The translations under genes were made by a program, and so were the position numbers. 64,000 nt of DNA from the NCBI GenBank assembly GCA_902702965.1, contig CACRXP010000017.1:1090692-1154691 (forward strand), given 5' to 3'. The notes below the pieces were generated by a model. The model saw only the letters and a list, made by a program, of their open reading frames with translations. It was not told the origin of the DNA and did no database searches. Below, one piece after another: positions 1 through 12,001 of the stretch (position 1 is its first letter; every line of letters begins with the position of its first letter). This DNA comes from Spirometra erinaceieuropaei. Taxonomy: Eukaryota > Platyhelminthes > Cestoda > Diphyllobothriidea > Diphyllobothriidae.

Positions 1-1133
1 TTCACTTCCATTCGTGAGAGTTCACTGTTTCTACTAATTTCCTCGAACAATATTCACTCCTCCGACGAGACTTTCTTCCACCTGTCTGAGCTTATTTCCC
101 AGTGTTCCATTAAACTTAAAATTGGATGGCTCATGAAAATCGAAAATTTTAACCGGTTATGCAATTATGGATAAGCAACCTAAGTAAAGACACCTCTACA
201 TTATCGGAGTGAATGGCTTTAGTTTACGTTCAGACAGACAAATAAACAAACATTAAAGAGCCAATTTAAAAAAAACTCAAAATTGTCTGTTCAACCTTTA
301 GGAGTATCACGTCATTAATAGCACAATCGAGTAAGAACGTACTTTGTGGATTATAGTCATTAGGCCTTACTCCGCGGCGATTTACCAAGGGCTCCATACT
401 TGAGTTTTTTCTTAGCTGTGAACGATCGTAAGGCGAAAATTCGTCGATGCTTCTGTTCTCCCCGCAACCGATGCTGACGTTTTTCACTACAGCTGCCTCC
501 GCTGGTACTGCGAGACACTTGTACGATGTCGTATGATATGTTTGCTGACATTTTTTATCTAGCGGGGATTCCCGACCTCTGGCGTAGTTTGCCGAGTGGA
601 TTTTGTAAGACTAGCTGAAAAACAGGCAAGGTTTCCAACCAAGCGCGATATCAGAGCTTTCAAAGCAAGGGCGCAACTACTTGCGCCAAGAAACGTTGTT
701 AATAAACCGCCAACGGATTGTGTTATTTATATCTCACCGGCATGGTCCTCAGAAGTGGTATTTCGCATTATCTACATCATTCTCTGTTCTACTGGCTGAT
801 GGAAGCCTTCCACTGACTGGTCTGCCACTATTAGCACTACTAGTTGAGACATTCTGGTGACTCAGGCTGCAATTTTGGCACAGGTAAGGCTAGGAGCAAT
901 TTTGATTGGTGAACGAGGTTAGGTAGGCTAGTTGTTGTCTTTATTGATTGATCAGTAAGCGTGGAAAGATGGCATCGCTTATGACACCAACTGACCAGCA
1001 GACGCACAGTCTATATTTTTGGAAAAACACATTATGCATAGGAATGTCGCTGTCTTCCGATAAAGTAAAACAGACGAGTGCCCAACAAGATCTCATAGAC
1101 TAGTTTTTAATGCTGTGAGGCGTTTCTAAAAAG
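1..1133. other. Unannotated AT-rich sequence
   Basis: No exon, mobile element or RNA gene could be supported here. The open frames are short, overlap on both strands and show no recognisable domain. Confidence 0.4.
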
Positions 1134-1862
1134 CCGGGTTTGTTTGCTGTCTGTCCTAAAAGCATGAAAAAATGTCGCAACATGAAGGAAGCCACCATAT
1201 TTATGGTTAAATTAGAGTGGGTCCCAACGAATGTACGTGGTTGATGTTTGGACCACTTATATGGAACATTCCGTATCTTTTTTCCTGTTCCGTTCGAGTG
1301 TCTCATGATTAATGGGTATTTGTATTAGGTAACACTTATCACTATCAAGTTTGAGAATTTAGCTTTCTCTTCTTCCAGACAGATTAATTAATATATTTTG
1401 TCATTTTTGGAGAAGTGCTTGTAATTATGCCATCGTTAATATGTACGCGGAAATTCCTTAGGCATAAGAACATCGATCTGATGCAGAAACTAATGAATAG
1501 ACATAAAACGCACAATCATATAACACGCTTTGTCTTATTCCGGATTCGGATAGATCTTTCAAGCCTTTTGTTGAGTCAAGAACTGAGACTTTGGAGTGCT
1601 GGGCATGTGAACTGACGCATATGCCGAATTAAGAGTCACCTTGTACGGAGACCATATTGATTCTTAATAAATCGCTTATTTCGAAGTATGGTACAGCTCC
1701 CTGTACCTGGGACTTAAAGTTTACCACAAAGATTTGTCAAATAGGATTTCGTTAGAACAATACCTTTCTTGCTTATTAACTTGTCCGTGTTTTTTAAATC
1801 TCCCCTTTGCGCCTCCCTACTCAACTGATGGGACACGCGTCATAGAGGGAAGCCTGTCTTGT
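1134..1862. repeat. Dispersed direct repeat, copy 1
   Basis: This stretch of about 730 bp is repeated in the same orientation at 9547-10337. Shared blocks include the segment with GTGGTTGATGTTTGGACC and the later GAGACTTTGGAGTGCTGGGC. The 9.5-kb copy carries roughly 100 bp of extra or replaced sequence near 9690-9830 and is otherwise diverged. No coding frame is conserved between the copies, and no terminal inverted repeat or poly(A) tail was seen, so the class of element is unknown. Confidence 0.75.
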
Positions 1863-2391
1863 AACCTTGCTTATATTCTAGATTGTCACTAAGGTTTTAG
1901 TCGTATATCCGGTTGCTGTAGTAATTTCCGGTTAATACTCATAAACAATTGACACCGTCTGCGAGAATAGGGAAGTTGAACTGTTTTGTTAAAGAATGTT
2001 TTGCTTCTTTTTCAGATGGCCACAGTTTAACTTACTTGTTTGCAGCTGAAAAAGAGCCCATTTCTGTGGAAGATTTGAGAGCGATGGGCGATCAGGTAAA
2101 GGCGAAGTCGATGTGAAACTGTGCAGGATTTAATGATATTTTGACTTACGGATTCTGAGATATTGCTGTTAACATACATCGAATTTTCCATCAAACAATG
2201 ACGGTATGCTGAATATCCACAAAGATGCCACACCGGTTCATCCAGTTCTAAGTATGAGAAACTCGCCGTAATCTGGGATATGAAAATCGCGTCCCAATAA
2301 ACTTCTGTCGGTACAATTTCCTCGAACGCTACCTAGCTGATGAATTACCTTTGAATTCGTTAACAGCCTGAAAATCCCTTTCCTGTACGGA

Positions 2392-3163
2392 GTGATTATG
2401 TCTTCGCTAGACGCCTCGTCTCTTCTCGCGAACGTACCGGTCGCGGAAACCGTCAACTATCCCTGTGAATTCGGTGCCGCCAATGAGCAGTATATCGGAA
2501 TGCCAGTGAATGCCCTCAAGGAATTGTTACTGAGGTGTACCTTGAATGTGCAGTTCCTATTTGACAACAGTCTGTGTAGACGGATGTGGTCATGTGTTCG
2601 GTGCTTGTCCCGCTTTTTGCGAATATATTCATGGGCAAACTAGAAGCTTTCCAGCCTGGCCACCAGATCAATCGTCGTTGATATTATAGGTGCTACGTAG
2701 ACGATATATTTGCTATTGTACTTGAACAAAACAGCCAGGCGTTTCTACTGGATGATATAATGTAGGCGCATTCATCCATCAAATTTACGTTGGAAGAAGA
2801 ACTGTCCGGTTCGCTCCCCTTCCTGGACGTCGTTCTGCGTAGAAAGCCTGACACCAATTTTGGGAGTTTTGTACCACTAAACTTGAGGTGTACTTTGGTC
2901 CGCTGTTTGACACAAGGAGTGAGATAAGGCTTGGGGTAGTCAAAATTCTCTTTCGTCAGAATGAGTACCCTGATCGATTTAGTGCAAAGAACATGGCCGA
3001 AAGTCCATCTAAATCCCAGATGTTGACGGCAGGAAAGGAAAGGCTTTTCATGAGGGTTCCATTTCAGAGGGACGCGTTGAGAATACGCCTAACTCAAGCT
3101 GCAACACGAACATTGCCGGCAGCTGACGCCCGCGAACTGCCCGCCACTAGTCACATCCTATGA
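2392..3163 (+). pseudogene. Decayed Penelope-like RT (family C)
   Basis: This is a broken reverse transcriptase frame of a Penelope-like element. The first frame (2392-2643) contains the motif A region DASSLLANVP and a long match to the neighbouring family copy at 26.3 kb (MPVNALKELLLRCTLNVQF). A frameshift near 2600 moves the reading to another frame, which gives LFANIFMGKLE, then CYVDDIFAIV (the catalytic YVDD box) and SLPFLDVVLRRKPD, with internal stops. A third frame (about 2920-3163) gives NEYPDRF and ERLFMRVPFQRDAL, a region that precedes the endonuclease in PLEs. No GIY-YIG domain follows. Part of the connecting segment after the FLDVVL motif is deleted. It is clearly non-functional. 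The PLE assignment rests on motif order rather than a search. Confidence 0.75.
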
Positions 3164-5582
3164 GGAGATAATAAGGACAGATTGCCAGCTTAGATCCCCT
3201 TTATGTGTATTTACTCCTTCAACTGCTTCTATGAGGCAGAATAGTAGGTCCTACGAGTGAGAATTTGTTCAAAAGAATAGGAGAACATGTTCCAGTATGG
3301 TTAGAAAAGAGTCAAATTAAGAGAGTATATTAGACACAATCCATCGCGTAGACATCAGAGGGGCCTTCTGAGTGATTTACAAAGTTTCGTCAATCTATCT
3401 AAGACGAATTGTTTAGAGTCTGTTGATTAAGGCAGAGCGGACTGTAATCAGATTGCGCAAGCCGATCCTGTGCGCACAGTAGTGATTTATGCAGGTCCTA
3501 CGGTTGCCATGGCCCAAAGTCACCAAGCCAGCCACCTCCGTATAATTACCATACCCGATGCCGACCAACCCCTGACGCCGAAGGTAATTATGTTTTAGCA
3601 ATCCCTCTCTCCCCCAAATACGAGCCACAGCATAAGTATCTACTTGCCCGCATATTCTTATTCTCTATTTCACTGGCATTAGAATGCACAGGCCCGAAGA
3701 TAATTTGCCGAAATCAGATGTATGCTCGCTAATATGACTTTTTAGAATTACGGACTCCAGATGTATAAAATACACAAGTAAAGGCCTTTAATATATGCAT
3801 AAGGGACATTCAGAAGTAATTTAATATTCACAAATAGCTTATCAGCCACCCGGCATGACTGTATATTGGCGGATATCGTCGGTTCCACAGATATTGAGGA
3901 TGGAAGTGAGAGCTCAGTTGCTAAGTGAAGACTACATTTTCACTGCCTGCAGCTGTGTCTAGTTAATACTAGGTCACAATTTTACGGCCAAAACATCCGC
4001 AGTTTTGCGCGAATTTTTTAAACCGTTTGCACGAGGACGCATAAAGTGAAAACTTCTAGTGCGGACGAAGTTGTATCTCATAGTGTCAACGAACAAGAAC
4101 GGTCAATATGCCACTGTCGTATAATAACAGTGTCCCTCGTAGTTTGGTGCCCCTGATTAAAATCCAGAGGATGAAAGACTTAATCTCCTCTTACAGTGCC
4201 AATGCAACGCTTGTTCTTGTTATTGCCATAACTCTCGAGGCTCGTTTCATGCAAACGTCACGTGGTCGTTGAATGACCATCTCCCACTGATCTTCGATAG
4301 AAAGGTGGATTATTACGAAACACTCTACTAGATAAAATTCCCTATTGATTTCTGATGAAGATAAGATCGTGCCTCAGACAAGACTGGGTCGATGTGTCCG
4401 TCTGATTGTTCAGTAGCCATTGCTCCATACTTCAGGTCATACGTATGCTGCAAGTGTTTTGTTGAAACACGACAAGTTCACAACAGAATTGGCTAACGAA
4501 TGACAACGGTTGAGAAGAAAGTGCCCGCAACATCAATTTAAATTTATGGTGTACGAACCAAATCGTCCGACTTACTCATGCTGCCATTTCAACAGGAATA
4601 TCTACTGTAAGAATTGAATTCGTTGTGAAATCCATGTCAAACGTAGTTTCCGTCGTTCGGATCATTCAGATTTAGGGCAGAGGCCAAACAGGCGGCCGCA
4701 GTGAGAAAACATCTCTAGGTGGGTCGTGTACAACAGGATGGCGGTTTTGAGGGGAAGAACGGGCGGGGTAAACAGCAGAGGGCACTAGATTAACAGCTTG
4801 ATGTCGAAAAAATTTGTGAACTCGCAGAGAAATAATTATTTGTTTTAATGAAGTCAAAAATACCGTAGGATGGCGTGCAAATAGGGAGTACCGTAGGCAA
4901 TACTCAGTCGCAGGTGGGTTGGCCGGGACGAGATGTGATTGGCGGCCGGGCGAGTAAACCTGAACCGCCAAGCGGTTGACCAATGGGATCGTTGGCGCCA
5001 CCCTTGATGTGGTGTGCAGCAGATGGACGGGAAGCAGACGATGCGCAAGCAGGACGCGAGGGGACAGCGATGTACTGCGGCTGGGCATGAGTGATTGAAT
5101 AAACTGCTTATGACGATTGCGTCACTTCCCAGCTCCTTACTAACCCCCTCCCTATTTGTTATATCAGTGATCTCCACCGCATGCACCGTTTAATACGCAT
5201 AACGCGAAAAATTTTTAGAATACCTGGACGTACTCCAACGCCACCGCACCAACCTACAGCAAGTCGGCAAACTCCCGAACTTGGCGGCCGCTGTGTGTAA
5301 GTTCGCTGTTTTACGAGATTTGTTAGTATCCATGGTGGGAGCAGTTTGCAGATCTACGTAACTCTTTTAATTTTAAATTTAACCGCAGAGCATATTGCCC
5401 GGTGGGTATAAGTTGTATGAGAAAATGCGGAGAAAGTCACGGTATGTCCGAGTAGTTAGCACAGACCGCATGATGGTCTACTATTTATAAGCAACCGGTA
5501 ATTCAACTAAACCTCATTGTTAGGTGTACCATGATATATCTAGGCACACATAAGGGAAAAGAGGGGTAGGAGATATGTATAA
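3164..5582. other. Unannotated; GC-rich patch at about 4.9-5.1 kb
   Basis: No gene is supported. At about 4895-5130 the base composition becomes GC-rich, with several ATTGG/CCAAT boxes (GTGATTGGCGG, ACCAATGGG) followed by GTGATTGAATAAACTGC. This could be part of an LTR or a promoter-like repeat, but no boundaries, TG...CA ends or target duplication were found. Overlapping minus-strand open frames here (138 and 110 codons) look like by-products of the composition. Confidence 0.3.
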
Positions 5583-5615
5583 GTTGACACCAGCATTATC
5601 GTAAACTCCTACTGT

Positions 5616-6587
5616 TTGTTATCTAGTTCGTCACCGAATGCAGGCAGACGTAGGCGCGGTCCTCAGCGGATTATACCGACGGCCGAGGATGAAATACAAG
5701 CTGTCCTTCAGTCAGCAGGTGTCGTTCAGTACCTGCAGCGGTGGAGGTTGCTGACCACCACCTTAGCATGCCGATGTCGGCGTACTGTGCAGATGCAAGT
5801 GTTGCGGCAGCATACGGACGGTTATGCCTTCCGTTGTGGACACTGCAGACGGAAGCGGTGCCTGCGGACGGGGTCAATGTTCGTTGGTAGTAAGCTCAGT
5901 CTGCAGACACTGATGCGTAGATGCTACAAGTTCGTCGAAGGTGTGCGGGCTAAGCGATGTGCGGCAAGTGTAGGTGTCAGTAGAAATACTGCCATGGAAT
6001 GGTACGGCATTTGCCGCGGGGTCTGTTCGCACGCACTTCTATCCGCCGTAACCCAAATTGGGGGACCAGGCGTGGAAGTACAGATAGACGAGACGCTCCT
6101 AAGTCGCCGCAAGTATAACAGGGGACGACCGTGGCGCCAGTTGTGGATCGTCGGTATGTACGATACACGCAGGCGGAAAGCCCTATTCGAGCAGGTTAAC
6201 AACTGCAGCTGGGAGGCCCTAAGGCCCGTCATAAGGAAGTGGGTGGCTGCTGGTAGTGTTATCGTAACCGATGAGTGGAAGGGTTACACCCGCCTACCGT
6301 CGGAAGGTTATACGCACTACACTGTCAACCACAGTAGGGGCTTCGTGAATCCCACAACGGGACGGCATACGAACGCCATAGAGGCCTACTGGAGCAGATT
6401 AAAGAGGAAGCTGCAGGAGTCTGGACCTGTCTGTGGCAGAGCAGTGTGGGCCAACCTAGATGAGGTTCAGTACCGCCTATGGTTCGACCTAAGGGCCGAC
6501 AACATGGCAGCCTCCTGGGAAAATTTCCTACGACATTGGGCAGAAGCGTATCCAATTGAAGAGAGCCAACCAACGGAGACTGGATAA
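5616..6587 (+). CDS. Merlin (IS1595/IS1016-like) DDE transposase
   Basis: This is a single uninterrupted 323-codon frame for a cut-and-paste DNA transposase of the Merlin superfamily. An N-terminal zinc ribbon is visible (CRC at residues 52-54, then CGHCRRKRC near 74-82 followed by RTGSMF). A helix-turn-helix-like segment follows at about 105-130. The catalytic triad reads D158 in VQIDET, D219 in IVTDEWKGY and E256 in TNAIEAYWSRLKRKL, with the N-x-I-E context typical of IS1595-type enzymes. Length and motif order fit a full-length enzyme. The frame is open back to 5583 but contains no ATG before residue 60, so the true start is unclear: an upstream exon, a lost start codon, or decay of the 5' end are all possible. 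It is GC-richer than its surroundings. The stop lies inside a duplicated tail (see 6555-6773). Terminal inverted repeats could not be identified. Confidence 0.85.
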   Translation: MLSSSSPNAGRRRRGPQRIIPTAEDEIQAVLQSAGVVQYLQRWRLLTTTLACRCRRTVQMQVLRQHTDGYAFRCGHCRRKRCLRTGSMFVGSKLSLQTLMRRCYKFVEGVRAKRCAASVGVSRNTAMEWYGICRGVCSHALLSAVTQIGGPGVEVQIDETLLSRRKYNRGRPWRQLWIVGMYDTRRRKALFEQVNNCSWEALRPVIRKWVAAGSVIVTDEWKGYTRLPSEGYTHYTVNHSRGFVNPTTGRHTNAIEAYWSRLKRKLQESGPVCGRAVWANLDEVQYRLWFDLRADNMAASWENFLRHWAEAYPIEESQPTETG

Positions 6588-6773
6588 GCTAACCAACGAA
6601 GGCGCATACGGAAGACGTGAAGGTAAGTCTCCGTACCTCCTCCATTAAGTCTCCATGCCTCCGTACGGTGAATGTGGCCGTTACCGGATGGCGATGGGAG
6701 AGCTGGCGATTGAGGAGAGCCAACAAACGGCGACTGGATAAGCTAACCAACGAAGGCGCAGACGGAAGGCGTG
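6555..6773 (+). repeat. Duplicated Merlin tail, 154-bp offset
   Basis: A 65-bp block covering the last codons and stop of the transposase (6555-6619) recurs at 6709-6773 with a few substitutions. The shared core is ACTGGATAAGCTAACCAACG. The offset is 154 bp, so this is a diverged tandem duplication of the 3' end of the transposase gene. Confidence 0.8.
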
Positions 6774-7348
6774 CGCTAGACGGTGAGGGAGCGGTAGGGG
6801 TTTATGTAAGTACCGCAATGGTCTAAGAGCCTGAAGCCTTTGGTAGCAGCTGCCGCAAGTGGAAGTCTTATGTTTGGACGGCGTAGGCTGTAAGCCTTTG
6901 GGGTGGGGAGGGGTGGGTGTTGCAGGATATGGGGAGGGAGTGCCTTCGGTTCATGTACACGCCCGGAAGTGGATGCCGGGCTTTAAACGTTAGTAAACTG
7001 CTGCCGCATGTGGTAGTCTGACCGAAGAAAGGGGAAGCTGGCGCCTCAGGTAGATGGACTGCGGAATGCATGGGAGGGGGGGTAAGTGGACCATGACCTG
7101 AAAGCGAATGATGATGACGGGAAACTGCACTTAAACCGCGAAACCGGCAACCCCGCAGTTAACAGCGCAACTACCGCGCATACGAACTGCCCAGAGGTGG
7201 TTTAAGAAAGGAGAAGTTTGTGTTCGTAAGGGTATAAAAGGGGACATTGTATATTGGACGTAAATTTTTGGCAACAGTAAATGGGAACTCCTCGTCAACC
7301 CTACCGAGTCTCTTCAGTAGGTGTGTTTGGGGCTTTTTTCAGGCCGTG

Positions 7349-7509
7349 GCGGCCACAGGACTTACATCACGGCTACCTTACGTACGAATGTTTGTTCAGT
7401 AGGTGTGCTTGTGGTATTTTTTTGCCGCGGCGGCAAAAAAATACCACAAGCACACCTACTGAACAAACATTCGTACGTAAGGTAGCCGTGATGTAAGTCC
7501 TGTGGCCGC
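7349..7509. repeat. Perfect 161-bp palindrome
   Basis: Two arms of 80 bp are exact reverse complements around one central base (7429) inside GCCGCGGCGGC, each flanked by a run of seven T or A. There is essentially no loop. A related but diverged sequence, TTCAGTAGGTGTG plus a T-rich tract, lies just upstream at about 7310-7340, so the arm may derive from a terminal repeat of the adjacent Merlin element. A recent fold-back insertion, or a read or assembly artefact, are alternatives. Confidence 0.9.
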
Positions 7510-7914
7510 GTGTTGGGCATCCGTCCATATGTGTCTGTGGGTGCTACACGGGAGCTGATATTCGGGTTATAATGGAATTATCATGGAAAAATATTTAAGT
7601 CGAGTCGTCATTTAAGACTGTATGGAATAATCTACGATAAGTACTAGAACGTATTCAAAGATTTCCTTTCCTATGATTATCTTAAAAATAAGGATAAGTT
7701 GAAAATATTCCGAAAATTTCGATAAACCAGGGTAATAGGTCGTATAAGCAGATACCACTCGGTTATACTCAGGTGCGTGAAGACGCTGCAGATTTTCCGT
7801 AGCTGTTGAATTTGAAAAGGATTTGAGAAATTCATGAGGTCTCTATCCTCACTGAAAATCACTCGTTTAAAGAAAGGAGGCGCAGATAGTTTCAGTCCAA
7901 ATACGGTCAGTAGC

Positions 7915-7995
7915 AGACTGTAGGTGGCAGAGCGGATGAACCTGCTAATTGGATTTCGACCCGACAGGTAAGGATTCCTTAGACATTGGGCAGTG
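7915..7995 (+). pseudogene. Second, decayed Merlin C-terminal scrap
   Basis: The segments GTGGCAGAGC, TTCGACC and TTAGACATTGGGCAG occur in the same order as in the 3' part of the intact transposase (6430-6545), with the material between them deleted. It appears to be a remnant of another Merlin copy. Confidence 0.45.
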
Positions 7996-8346
7996 AACTA
8001 TGCAGAAACACCACCTGTGCCCTCCCACACCTGCGGTCTTCTTGACTCTATCTTGGCACGGGGCTCAGGTGGGGCAGGAACAGCGAGTGCGGCAGATGTT
8101 GAGATACTAGTGAACCTCGTGACGTCAATGGATTTACAACATAGTCAATTGGAACTAAGTATTTCTGAAGTTTGCAAACGTATACTCTGGTGTGCAGAAA
8201 AGCAATAATAAAAAAGTCTGCATGCTTAGGCATCGGATTTGATTAACCCGATCTGCTTCATAGTAGTTCGTCATAATCGGTATTGATTTGTGCCTTTCGT
8301 TGTTGGCCAATCTCCAGGTTTTTTGCTTTGTAACACTTTTCACTTA

Positions 8347-9285
8347 CAACAGGTGCGTTATCTCGTGAGATGCTGGCCCAAAATCTGTAAGATGCTTTCG
8401 ATCCGAAAAGATTACTTAAGGAGGACTGAAGTATTAATTATCGTGTAACACAATCACAAGACATTTCAATCAAGTCAGGACACCAGCTTCTGAATGAGCT
8501 GCTTTTCAGCTGTCTGGAAAAGTTACACTCTGCAAAAGACGACCACTTATGTAGTACGAATTTTGCCTCTTCATGTTCGACGCCCTAATATAATATGTGG
8601 AAAACCTACGTAAATATATGCTCTCTTGTGCTGATTTGGTAGGCAATTATGTTTTCTTCAAATTTTCTACTTGAGGAGAATGTATCTCTCGGTTTTCAAA
8701 AGAAATTTTGAAGTCCCGAGTTTCGCTTTGCTCCACCTACCCGTACACTCGCATTCTGAGTTTCCAAACTACATGCTAGATACACTCCTTCAAATGGATA
8801 TCATACATATTTCTACGCTATTAGGAAGACTTCATATGGGATTCATAAAATCGTAAAAATGGGGGTGGACCATGATGTAGACTTTATATATAGCCTTAAT
8901 AAATACGCCGATGCGATGCTGTATGAATGGAGTATTAACAGTCATAGAAAATCTCATAATCAGAAACTGCTTGAATAGCAAAACATACTCTGTAGTCAAG
9001 TAGAAAATTTGGAGAATGCGCAATGTGCTACCAAATTCTTGTGTGTGTTTTCTTTATAATATGTTCGCGTTTACAAAGGCATTCAAAGCCAAGGGGAAAC
9101 TGAACGCTTCCTAAGAAGCCATCATTAAGAAAGTGGAGTTTTTGCAAAAGTCTAAAAAGAGGCCGGCATCCCGGCTTGACTGGGATATTGGACGATAATC
9201 ACTGTTACAGCCCTACTTAAATGACATTTGCATCGAGGACATCTTCGAATTTCCCCTAACATTTCACGAGCTAGCACATTTACTA
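8347..9285. mobile_element. MITE, long-TIR family (diverged copy)
   Basis: A non-coding element with long terminal inverted repeats. The left end reads CAACAGGTGCGTTATCTCGTGA after a TA; the right end reads TTTCACGAGCTAGCACATTTACT. Both match the family consensus seen at 17.8 and 37.6 kb with many substitutions. Internal landmarks of the family (GACCACTTATGTAGTACG, TTGAGGAGAATG) are present. It encodes no protein. Confidence 0.6.
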
Positions 9286-9452
9286 ACTCAGAACGGTATC
9301 CTTAGTAAAGGCAGGCTTTCGCCAACTTCACTGCAGCACTACAAAATTTCACGTGAGGCTTTCACTCACGTAAAAACTACAAGGGCTACATGAATTAAGA
9401 CTGGCTACATAAATCGAGATCCCTTCTAAACTGTGAAAAAAGCAGAAACCAG

Positions 9453-9546
9453 NNNNNNNNNNNNNNNNNNNNNNNNNNNNNNNNNNNNNNNNNNNNNNNN
9501 NNNNNNNNNNNNNNNNNNNNNNNNNNNNNNNNNNNNNNNNNNNNNN
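9453..9546. other. Assembly gap (94 N)
   Basis: A run of N. The sequence immediately right of it is a copy of the 1.1-kb repeat, which probably explains the break. Confidence 0.99.
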
Positions 9547-10337
9547 GTTTGCTGTCTGTCCTAAAAGCATGAAAAAATGTCGCAACATGAAGGAAGCCAC
9601 CATATTTATGGTTAAATTAGAGTGGGTCCCAACGAATGTACGTGGTTGATGTTTGGACCACTTATATGGAACATTCCGTATCTTTTTTTCTGTGCTCCTT
9701 ATTAATGGGTAGTTGTGTGAAATAACAATTATTACCATCAAGTATTTCCCGTATGACCATTTATTCCCTTGCTGCTTTTGTATACCTGTCTCATTCTCTC
9801 TGATTACAGTGGGTCGGAGTAATATGGGGATTTGGCTTTCGCTTCTTCCAAACAGATTAACTAATATATTTTGTCAACTTTGGAGAAGTGATTGCAATTA
9901 TGCCATCGATGATATTCATATGAAAGTCTCTATGCATAAGAACATCGATCTGAAGCTGAAGCTGAGGTATAGATATAAAACGTACCATCATGTAACATGC
10001 TTCATCTTTTTCCGGATTCAGATATATCTTTCAAGTGTTTCGTCGTGAGTCAAGAACTGAGACTTTGGAGTGCTGGGCGTGTGAATTGACGCATATGCCG
10101 AATTAAGCGTCACTTTATACCGAGCTCATTTTGTTTCTTAAGAAATCACTTACTTCCTAGTATGTTACATCTCGCTGTATTTGAGGCTTAAAGTTTACCA
10201 CAAAGATTTTTTCAAATAGGATTTCGTTAGAACAATGCCTTTTTTGCTTGTTATCTTTTCCGTGCTTATTAAATCTCCCTTTCCGTCTCCCTACTCAACT
10301 GGTGCGAAACGCATCATAGAGGAGAGCCTGTCTTTTA
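9547..10337. repeat. Dispersed direct repeat, copy 2
   Basis: Second copy of the repeat at 1134-1862, same orientation. The first roughly 145 bases after the gap are identical to copy 1 (from GTTTGCTGTCTGTCC through CATTCCGTATC), whereas the remainder is clearly diverged and contains about 100 bp absent from copy 1. The element class is unknown. Confidence 0.75.
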
Positions 10338-11019
10338 AAGGTATGTTTCTTTGGTTTTTGCAGACACACCCTATATGATTTGTGACGTATGTGTATATCC
10401 CTTTTTTCTTTAGTTCTACTCATCTCCAGTTTGATCATTTTAATATTCCACACTTGAGTAAATTAGTGCTACTCAGTATTTTGCTTTATTATTATTGTCC
10501 TATATGAACGCCATTATCGTTTGCATCAAATCGCTTAACCCACTTGTAGTGCATTATTTTGTATAGGCCGTTTCTACTCTAAACCTCTTTCGCAGGATTC
10601 CATCAATGTCGGTGCTCCTAATCTACGAAGCCTGTGTGCACATCTTTGTTCTTTTCCAATAGATAATTTTATTAGAAATTACAGAAATAGGGTGATTTGT
10701 AGGTTTGTTTTTATCCAATTAGCTAACTATTCTTCAAATTATTGTACTGTTTTTCTGCGATTGCTTATTGATAATTTGTCTGAGCGTTTGAGCCCAATCT
10801 TTGTCCCTGCCATCCTTAACTATCTCTTTTTGCACTTCTGAGTATTAGCTGAGAGTGAAAATTAGCGAAATGTTAGTGGACATTGGGTGCAACTACCGCA
10901 AATTCAAACTCAGTGTAAAGGCATCCAGCGATCTCATATAACTTCAGATTTACTGTGCTACGGATCTTTATATCATGAATGTGTCCTCAAGATTTCGTAA
11001 CATGATAACATATTGCCTA
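10338..11019. other. Unannotated AT-rich sequence
   Basis: No coding or structured feature was supported. Confidence 0.4.
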
Positions 11020-12001
11020 CAATAATTGTGCGAACTCATGAAATGTTAATCGAAATTCTGAATTGCGTTTCCGTTTCAAAAAGATCTTCTAAGTAGGGTT
11101 GTAAAATTACCCTTCTTGCAGCCTACTTCTATAATGATTCAGTCACGTCAGGATGCCGGCTTTCGAACAAACTTCTTTCCGGCTGCGTGCAAAAACTATA
11201 GTCTGTGAAAATGACTACTAATGTGTCGTACATTTTTCCCACTGGTTTTTGATTCCCTTAAAAATTCAATTATATTTCATGGAAAGCGCATAAAAATACT
11301 CATTCACTTACTTATTTGGTAAACAATTATGTCTTCTAATCTTATGCTCAAAGGAGGCGTATAATTCGCTTTTAAATATTTTCTAATTATGCGATTTTTT
11401 AATACCGTGAAATGCCCGTCCATAAATCAACGTGTCTCTACCTTTGCTAATGTGGCTTGTAAAGTTATGATTTATGGCCGAAATCCACTGCTAAGTTCTA
11501 TGAACACCATATGGTCTCGTCTTAGTACAGTAAAGAAATGTACGGTTTTCCTTACGCGGAAATTATACGGCTTGTATTTTGGAAGCTCTGAATGCAAGTT
11601 CAACGGCAGATCCGATTCAAAATTTATCGGGAATTAGAAAAGTCTTTGAAAGCCGATGTTTTCCCTCTTCGATTATAAAATCGGAAGGAGACATCATTTT
11701 CTAGCGAATGAGCAAAAATGAGTATTTTTAAGCATTTTTCCATGAAATAAAATTTAATATTTATGGACATTGAAATCAGTGTGAAAAATTCATGCTACAT
11801 AAGTAGTCATTTTTACAGAGCATGGTTTTTGTATGCAGCCGAAAAGAAGTTTGTTCTAAAGCCGGCATCCTGAGGAAACTGAATTATTATAGAATTACCC
11901 TGCACGATGACCAGTTTTAAAATCCTACTTAATTAATCTTCTCAAAACGAAAACATATTTCGGAATTTCGGTTGACATTTCATGATTTAGCCCACCTGCT
12001 G
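11020..12001. mobile_element. MITE, long-TIR family
   Basis: A 982-bp non-coding element flanked by TA on both sides (11018-11019 and 12002-12003). The right end, GACATTTCATGATTTAGCCC through ACCTGCTG, fits the family; the left end is more eroded (CAATAATTGTGCGAACTCATG). Arms of several hundred bases pair with each other across a central region of about 250 bp containing TGGTTTTCC-type and GAATGCAAG landmarks. Confidence 0.75.

Noticed and set aside
4672..5186. Two overlapping minus-strand frames (138 and 110 codons)
   Set aside because: They overlap each other in different frames within a GC-rich patch and show no motif.
5520..5545. GGTGTACCATGATATATC as the left Merlin terminal repeat
   Set aside because: No matching inverted copy was found on the right side.
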